A model generated the notes under the pieces. That model worked only from the letters and a program-made list of their open reading frames with translations, was not told the origin of the DNA and did no database searches. 64,000 bases of DNA from CAZUGO01 sp964619935 (GTDB lineage: Bacteria; Planctomycetota; Phycisphaerae; UBA1845; CAIVHJ01), in assembly GCA_964619935.1 (NCBI GenBank), contig CAZUGO010000066.1:53616-117615 (forward strand). Reading direction: 5' to 3'. This document shows, piece after piece, positions 59,212-64,000 of the stretch (the stretch's first letter is position 1; every line of letters starts with the position of its first letter). A program made the position numbers and the translations under genes.

Positions 59212-60858
59212 ATGTACATCAGTCTCTTCAAAGTCGCGATTGTGGTGGCGGCATTCCTACCCTGGTGTCTGTGTGCGCAGTGGGTCGATCGCGACGGCGT
59301 CCGGGTCAAGACCCTCCGGGAACGCTGGAACCTGTTGGTCCTGGGCACCGGGGCGCTGGGACTGCTGGCTTGGCTGATGATTCCGTGGCTCAATTGGGCC
59401 TGGTTCTTCGTGGGGTTGATGACTTACCTGCTGGTGGCCGGCGGTGGCACCTTGATGTACGTCTCGCACCGCAACAAGCGCGTCAGCGAGCAGCACCGGG
59501 TGCTGACCGCGGCGCACCTGTCGCACTTGCTGTCGTCCGGGAACCGGGATCCGAAACTGGACCGCAGCCAGCACGAATACCGCGTGCGACTGTTCAACCA
59601 CGACAAGAAGCCGGTCAGCCTGCCCGACGATCTGGAAGCAGCCGCCCAGTTCAGCGCCACCCAGGAAGTGCTGTACGATGCCATGTGGCGGCGGGCCACC
59701 GACATCGATCTGGCGGTCAGCGGCGACACCGCCAAACTGACTTACGTCATCGATGGTGTGCTCGCGGAGCGCCGCGATTTCATCAACACCCAGCAAGCCC
59801 AGCAGACCATTCGGTTCGTGAAGCATCTGGCCAACCTGCAGAGCGAGGAACGCCGCCGGCCGCAACACGGCCTGATCCGGGCCGCCCTGCTGGGCAGCAG
59901 CGGCGACCCGGCCCGCATCGACGTCCACACCTCCGGAACCACCGCCGGCGAGCGGATCTCCCTGAAAATCACCACGTCGGACACCGTCCGGAGTCTTTCA
60001 GAACTTGGGATTCATCCGCAACGGTTGGACAAGCTGCGCGAAATCATCAAGATTCCCAGCGGCATGGTGATTTGCAGCGGTCCGCCCCAGAGTGGCATCA
60101 CCACCACGCTGTACGCCATTGTCAAGAGCCACGACGCGTACATCCAGAACATTCACTCGCTGGAACTGCGGAAGCTGTTCGAAGTCGAGAACATCACCCA
60201 GCATGCCCACGACGTCTCCAACCGCGAAGTCAGCTACGCCCGGCAGCTGCAATCGGTGCTGCGCCGCGAGCCGGACGTGGTCCTGGTGGGCGAAATGGAC
60301 GACAAGGAAACCGCCCAGATCAGCACCAAGGCGGCCGGCGAGGGCAAGAAAATCTACGCCGGGATCACCGCCGGCGATTCCTTCGAAGCCCTGGATACTT
60401 ACCTGTCCTGGGTCAAGGACCGCCGCAACGCCGCCCGGACGCTGCTGGCGGTGACCGGTCAGCGGCTGCTCCGCAAGCTGTGCCCGACCTGCCGGGAAGC
60501 CTACCGGCCGGATTCCACCCTGCTGCGGAAGGCCAATCTGCCGGTCGACGAAATCGAACACTTCTACCGGCCGCCAACCCAGAAAATCTACGACAAGCAA
60601 GGGCGCGAGATTGTCTGCCCGACCTGCCAGGGCACCGGCTACGTCGGACGCATTGGTGTCTACGAACTGCTGGTGGTCGACGACGACCTCCGGGCCATGG
60701 TCAAGGCCGGGGCCAACACCACCCAGATCAAGGCCCAGGCCCGCAAGAACAAGATGTACTACATCCAGGAAGAAGGTCTGCTCAAGACCATGGAAGGCAC
60801 CACCAGCATGAACGAAGTGTTGCGGGCCCTGCGCAACGACCGCCGCGGGCGTTCATAG
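59212..60858 (+). CDS. Membrane-anchored GspE/PilB-like protein with degenerate Walker A
   Basis: 548 residues. Two to three N-terminal TM segments (LFKVAIVVAAFLPWCLCAQW; LLVLGTGALGLLAWLMIPWL; WFFVGLMTYLLVAGGGTLMY) are absent from normal cytosolic GspE. The ATPase domain then follows with recognisable GspE layout: AMWRRATDIDLAV (the DIH region), ERISLKITTSDTVRSLSELG, VVLVGEMDDKETAQIST (Walker B) and the zinc module CPTCREAYRPDSTL...VCPTCQGTGYVGRIG. The Walker A loop reads SGPPQSGITTTLYAIV near 290, with Ile in place of the invariant Lys. It probably does not hydrolyse ATP normally and may be a structural partner of a real ATPase. Lies 138 bp after the PilT-like gene. Confidence 0.85.
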   Translation: MYISLFKVAIVVAAFLPWCLCAQWVDRDGVRVKTLRERWNLLVLGTGALGLLAWLMIPWLNWAWFFVGLMTYLLVAGGGTLMYVSHRNKRVSEQHRVLTAAHLSHLLSSGNRDPKLDRSQHEYRVRLFNHDKKPVSLPDDLEAAAQFSATQEVLYDAMWRRATDIDLAVSGDTAKLTYVIDGVLAERRDFINTQQAQQTIRFVKHLANLQSEERRRPQHGLIRAALLGSSGDPARIDVHTSGTTAGERISLKITTSDTVRSLSELGIHPQRLDKLREIIKIPSGMVICSGPPQSGITTTLYAIVKSHDAYIQNIHSLELRKLFEVENITQHAHDVSNREVSYARQLQSVLRREPDVVLVGEMDDKETAQISTKAAGEGKKIYAGITAGDSFEALDTYLSWVKDRRNAARTLLAVTGQRLLRKLCPTCREAYRPDSTLLRKANLPVDEIEHFYRPPTQKIYDKQGREIVCPTCQGTGYVGRIGVYELLVVDDDLRAMVKAGANTTQIKAQARKNKMYYIQEEGLLKTMEGTTSMNEVLRALRNDRRGRS

Positions 60859-60870
60859 AGGAGCTGCACG

Positions 60871-62595
60871 ATGTCATGGCTGTCGCTGTTTCTATTTCTA
60901 CTCATGTGCGGCATCATCTTCTTCCAGACGATCCACGGGATGTTCAGTGCCCTGATCATGACCACCATCACGGTCCTCGCGGCCACGGTGGCCTTGGGGC
61001 TGCACGACCAGATCGCCACGGACCTGGGGGTCGGCCTCATCGGCGACTATGCCTACCCGGTGGCCTTCGCCGGGCTGTTCACGGTGGTGACGGTGGTGTT
61101 GCGGATCATCGCCGACAAAATCATCTCCCGCAGGGTGACACTGCCGGGGATCATCGACAAGGGCGGCGCTCTGTGCTGGGGCATCATCACCGGCCTGGTG
61201 GCCAGCGGGGTCATCGGCATTGCCGTGCAAATGATTCCCTGGGGACCGGACATCCTGGGCTTCCGTCGTTATGACGAACACGGGCAGCCCGGCCACGCCC
61301 TGTGGCTGAATCCCGACAAGTTCACGGTCAAGTTGTGCGGCTACCTGGCGGACAACACCCTCAGCGGCGGACAGCAGCCCTCCTGGCGCCATCGGCATCC
61401 GGACTTCATGACCGAGCTGCACTGGCTGCGCAATACCGAGTCCACCGGGTCGCGCATCGGAGTCGGAGCCAACAGCGTGACCATCAAAGGGGTGTACCAG
61501 ACCCGGGAACTCTATGACTACACCGCCAAGCCGACGTCCGCTCGCGGCGGTGACGGCGGGTCCTTCAAGGCGGTCGGCGGCCCGCCGCCGGACCGCTTGT
61601 GGGTGGTGGTCCGCGTATCGATCACTTCCGACGGCCGCGACTTCGACGGCAATTATCGGCTGAGTTACACCCAGGTCCGCCTGGTCGGGGAGCAGGGCAA
61701 CCATGTGGTGCAGTTCCCGCTCAAGGGCATCGGCCCGTACGACGGCCGCTACCTCACCGCCACCAGCCGGCCCGTCTGGGGCGGCAAGAGCGGTGATTTT
61801 GATTTCGTGTTCGAGGTCCCGGGAGGTGATGACTTCAAGTACCATTTCCTGGAGTTCAAGCGCGGCGGGCGGGTCGACATCGATCCCACGCTGCTGGCCG
61901 GGGAGCTGCAGACCAACACCCCCACGCCGACCGCCGGTTCCGGATCAGCGGCCCCGTCGGACGGGGGCGGCAGATCCGGCGGTGGCGCCACCGCTCCGGT
62001 TCGGCCCCGGAAGCAGGACACTCAGTTCTCCGCGGCGCTGCCACTGGCCGCCAAACGATATGCCGGGTCGTCAGTCGTCGTCGGCAGCGAGGGTGCGTCG
62101 CTGGGCGAAGGCAGCTTGATGCTCTACGTCGACCGCCAGGACGTCGACGGGCAACCGCGGCGCGGCGGACCGCCGACTCACCCGCAATCCACCGAGCTGA
62201 CCCGCTTCCAAGTGCCACCGGGACTGCACATGCTGCAACTGAATGTGGAAGCCATCCACGCCAAGACCCTGCTCGGCGGAGCCGTCAACCTGACCCGCCG
62301 TGTGCTGCAGCAATACCGGGTCATGGATGATCGCGGCAACACCTACTGGCCGGCTGGATTGATTGCGGAATGCGAGTCGGCAGGCGATCGCATCATGGAG
62401 GTGCAGTACTTCCCGAAGGAGGTCCAGTTCCGCAGCCAGATCCGGCCATTTCAGCAGATCCGGTTCGAGGACCTCAAGGGGGACTACCGCTTGGTGCTGC
62501 TGTTCATTCTGCCGCCCCAGACGCACATCGTGGGCTTCGACTCCGGCGGGCGCGAAGTCGATCTCAGCGACATGAACCTCAAGGCCCCGGGATAG
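60871..62595 (+). CDS. CvpA-like membrane protein with large C-terminal domain
   Basis: 574 residues; 12 nt after the pseudo-GspE stop with GAGG upstream, so probably the same operon. The first ~115 residues contain four TM helices in the CvpA arrangement (WLSLFLFLLMCGIIFFQTIH, then LIMTTITVLAATVALGLHDQ, YPVAFAGLFTVVTVVLRIIA and GIITGLVASGVIGIAVQMIP). The remaining ~460 residues are soluble and beta-rich (LWVVVRVSITSDGRDFDGNY, FDFVFEVPGGDDFKYHFLEF), with a Gly/Ser/Pro linker near 350-380 and a second beta domain after 400. CvpA proteins are usually about 160 residues. Function unknown. Confidence 0.75.
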   Translation: MSWLSLFLFLLMCGIIFFQTIHGMFSALIMTTITVLAATVALGLHDQIATDLGVGLIGDYAYPVAFAGLFTVVTVVLRIIADKIISRRVTLPGIIDKGGALCWGIITGLVASGVIGIAVQMIPWGPDILGFRRYDEHGQPGHALWLNPDKFTVKLCGYLADNTLSGGQQPSWRHRHPDFMTELHWLRNTESTGSRIGVGANSVTIKGVYQTRELYDYTAKPTSARGGDGGSFKAVGGPPPDRLWVVVRVSITSDGRDFDGNYRLSYTQVRLVGEQGNHVVQFPLKGIGPYDGRYLTATSRPVWGGKSGDFDFVFEVPGGDDFKYHFLEFKRGGRVDIDPTLLAGELQTNTPTPTAGSGSAAPSDGGGRSGGGATAPVRPRKQDTQFSAALPLAAKRYAGSSVVVGSEGASLGEGSLMLYVDRQDVDGQPRRGGPPTHPQSTELTRFQVPPGLHMLQLNVEAIHAKTLLGGAVNLTRRVLQQYRVMDDRGNTYWPAGLIAECESAGDRIMEVQYFPKEVQFRSQIRPFQQIRFEDLKGDYRLVLLFILPPQTHIVGFDSGGREVDLSDMNLKAPG

Positions 62596-62646
62596 CCCAG
62601 CCGGCGGCGGCCCGGGCGGCCGGCGCAGGCACCGCCACTCCGGCGC

Positions 62647-62829
62647 TCACCCCAGCAGATCCTCGGCGGCCACCGGCTGCAATAGATCGCCGCCGCCCCG
62701 CGCCCGCGCCAGATCCAGCAGTCGCCGCAGATACACGTCCAGTTCGTTCTCTTCGAATTGTTCCAGAAACTCGGGGCACGCCGAACGGTTCAGGCGCCGG
62801 ATGTCGGCAATGAGTTGTGTCTTGGTCAT
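62647..62829 (-). CDS. Small helical protein (60 aa), unknown function
   Basis: MTKTQLIADIRRLNRSACPE, then FLEQFEENELDVYLRRLLDL. GGAGG lies 7 nt before the ATG. Two amphipathic helices, no signal or TM. Short proteins with this start appear to be widespread in planctomycetes, by recollection. It is convergent with the CvpA-like gene and divergent from the zinc-ribbon gene. Confidence 0.6.
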   Translation of the reverse strand: MTKTQLIADIRRLNRSACPEFLEQFEENELDVYLRRLLDLARARGGGDLLQPVAAEDLLG

Positions 62830-62959
62830 CGATCGCCTCCAAAAGGTCCACCCAGGTATCGACGCCCCTCCCGGCGAAACTGAAGGGCCAGGCCTTCGGT
62901 CGCGCTTTTGCGCAAATCATGCAGGCCGGTGCGCAATTGTTGCGCCCGCGGAGCGGCGG

Positions 62960-62988
62960 TTGACCCCTCGCGGACCAGCCGCTATACA
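62960..62988 (+). promoter_or_regulatory. Promoter giving a leaderless mRNA for the zinc-ribbon membrane protein
   Basis: TTGACC (62960-62965), a 17-bp spacer, TATACA (62983-62988). The ATG at 62996 is 7 nt after the -10, so the transcript would start at the first codon. No Shine-Dalgarno sequence is present. Confidence 0.55.
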
Positions 62989-62995
62989 CTCCGCT

Positions 62996-63541
62996 ATGGT
63001 CATTCAGTTTGGCTGCCCGGGTTGTCATCAACCCATCGAGGTCGACAGTCAATGGGCCGGGGCCCACGTGGCCTGCCCCTTTTGCCAGCGGGTGGTCACG
63101 GCGCCGACCGCATCCACGCTCGACCTCCTGCGGCGTGAGCCTCCACCGAGCGCCCGGCGCGTGCCGCCCGGCGGTACCGCAGCCGTCCGTCCGACCGGCC
63201 ACAATCGACTTGCCGTACTGGGACTGGTGTTCAGCGTCGGCGCCATCGCCCTGTACATCATCAGCCAAGTGCTGCTGCAACCCCTGGCCAATCAGTGGGG
63301 ACCCGCCCCCAGGCCTGAGGACTTCAGCCGGCTGGCCAACGACCCGGCGCTGATGGTCCGCCTGCTCCTGGGCCTGGCCGCACTCGGACTGACCTTCCTG
63401 GCCTGGGCCGCGGGGTTGATCCTGTCCATGATCGCCCTGACCCAGACCCACGCACCGGGCCGCCGATTTGCCATCGCCGGCGTACTGTGCGCCGCGCTGA
63501 TCCCAAGCACCTTCTGCGGCGGCATGTTGCTGATGAACTGA
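62996..63541 (+). CDS. Zinc-ribbon membrane protein, DUF4190-like
   Basis: 181 residues from ATG 62996; the longer open frame from 62801 looks non-coding. N-terminal zinc ribbon IQFGCPGCHQPIEVDSQWAG with VACPFCQRVV (two CxxC pairs), a linker, then two to three TM segments (LAVLGLVFSVGAIALYIISQ; LLLGLAALGLTFLAWAAGLI; FAIAGVLCAALIPSTFCGGM) with GRRFAIAGV as in DUF4190. Ribbon-first order differs from the ribbon-last proteins of the Rhs array. Function unknown. Confidence 0.78.
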   Translation: MVIQFGCPGCHQPIEVDSQWAGAHVACPFCQRVVTAPTASTLDLLRREPPPSARRVPPGGTAAVRPTGHNRLAVLGLVFSVGAIALYIISQVLLQPLANQWGPAPRPEDFSRLANDPALMVRLLLGLAALGLTFLAWAAGLILSMIALTQTHAPGRRFAIAGVLCAALIPSTFCGGMLLMN

Positions 63542-63566
63542 GCACCCGCCGACCTCCCGGCGCCCC

Positions 63567-63595
63567 GCGGCCCCCCTCGACCCCGCGCGGGCCGC
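63567..63595 (+). terminator. Possible stem-loop after zinc-ribbon gene
   Basis: GCGGCCC/GGGCCGC, a 7-bp perfect stem with a 15-nt loop, 25 nt after the stop. No T-run follows, so terminator function is uncertain. Confidence 0.3.
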
Positions 63596-63616
63596 ATGTT
63601 CATCGGGTAGGAGGGA

Positions 63617-63783
63617 TAATGGCAACAAACCTCCCGCGATGCGTTGACGGCGATTCTGCAAGACGGGGCACAGCGGCTGCTGGCCCAAGCGGTCGACCCG
63701 GAAGTTGACCGCGAGCCGAGCTTGCTGACTCCGATGCGGGGGCTTTGCCAACATCCCGGCGCTATTGCCTGCTGCCGACCGTA
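63617..63783 (+). pseudogene. Remnant: N-terminus of an IS256-like (mutator) transposase
   Basis: The frame reads RDALTAILQDGAQRLLAQAV, then DPEVDREPS, resembling the ALT..LR.GAQ.LL..AIE.EV start of IS256-family transposases. It ends in a stop at 63781-63783 after unrelated sequence. A GGAGGG site and ATG at 63619 are in another frame, suggesting a frameshift too. It sits next to the tandem repeats at the window end. Confidence 0.4.
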
Positions 63784-63888
63784 AAGGCAACGCCGCCAGG
63801 GACAAGTCGCACCTGGGGGAGGGGGCCGCCCCACAGCCGTCCGGTCAGTTTGTTAACCCGACGCAGTCGATCCGGCAAAACGACCTGG

Positions 63889-64000
63889 TCGACTTGGCAG
63901 AACGACCTGGTCGACCTGGCGAAACGACCTGGTCGACCTGGCAAAACGACCTGGTCGACCTGGCAGAACGACCTGGTCGACTTGGCAGAACGACCTGGTC
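63889..64000. repeat. 22-bp tandem repeat, at least five units, runs off the window
   Basis: Units start at 63889, 63911, 63933, 63955 and 63977. Consensus TCGACCTGGCARAACGACCTGG. A partial unit precedes at about 63871. The reverse complement matches the repeats at 14216-14299. No spacers between units. Confidence 0.85.

Noticed and set aside
59097..61274. 725-residue plus-strand frame
   Set aside because: Out-of-frame shadow spanning three real features; very rich in R, P and Q.
63762..63944. 60-residue minus-strand frame at the window end
   Set aside because: Translation of the 22-bp tandem repeat; the repetitive peptide is an artefact of the repeat.

Overview
The window is a GC-rich bacterial chromosome segment. 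It most resembles a planctomycete, probably of the Phycisphaerae type. This is inferred from gene content: Cys-rich extracellular enzymes ending in a dockerin/EF-hand-like repeat, many small membrane proteins ending in a CxxCGY..RCPECG zinc ribbon, orphan Rhs core tips, and a split, duplicated type IV pilus/type II secretion ATPase. I see no rRNA, convincing tRNA or CRISPR array.

Layout. 0-7.5 kb: a minus-strand heavy-metal efflux operon of the CzcCBA/CusCBA type, flanked by two small His- or Cys-rich exported proteins. 7.6-10.2 kb: a large secreted purple-acid-phosphatase-like phosphoesterase. 10.5-14.1 kb: a decayed defence island holding remnants of a PLD/SNF2-type helicase, DUF4391, HsdM, RhuM, Fic, type III Mod, DUF3800 and type III Res, nearly all frameshifted or truncated. 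It is followed by 22-bp tandem repeats. 14.5-16.7 kb: a NarL-class sensor kinase whose response regulator is cut off after about 20 codons and followed by an integrase-type transposase scrap.

16.8-20.65 kb: the most unusual region, an alternating array of four membrane proteins with C-terminal zinc ribbons and three orphan Rhs tips. Each tip has a different Cys-rich C-terminus, the third being a phospholipase A2 domain. Each tip's stop codon overlaps the start of the next zinc-ribbon gene, and a 123-bp block is repeated almost exactly in front of tips 1 and 3. It looks like a polymorphic toxin/immunity or surface-cassette array.

21-34.8 kb: mostly housekeeping and stress genes. These are a WaaP-like kinase coupled to a macro-domain protein, ArfB, a trypsin-like protease, a Kef-type antiporter, a HupE/UreJ-like protein, a nitroreductase, a Xer recombinase, and an envelope lipoprotein/TolB-like operon. 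35.7-41.4 kb: two small secreted Cys proteins, a HAD phosphatase, UDP-glucose dehydrogenase overlapping a polysaccharide deacetylase (exopolysaccharide), and a YHS-thioredoxin fusion. 41.6-50 kb: an S9 peptidase, an MBL hydrolase, HU, a small lipoprotein, an MFS transporter, MgtC, leucyl aminopeptidase and ComF. 50-55 kb: an AcrAB-like efflux pair whose permease carries a coiled-coil insertion of about 150 residues. 55-57.5 kb: DAHP synthase and SerS. 57.9-62.6 kb: a PilT-like ATPase, a membrane-anchored GspE-like protein that lacks the Walker A lysine, and a CvpA-like protein with a large extra domain. 63-64 kb: a zinc-ribbon membrane protein that may be leaderless, an IS256-like scrap, and the same 22-bp tandem repeat as at 14.2 kb in opposite orientation, running off the end.

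Several genes share an apparent leaderless layout, with a -10 box 6-7 nt before the ATG. Some starts were chosen by Shine-Dalgarno position, so a few differ from the longest open frame.
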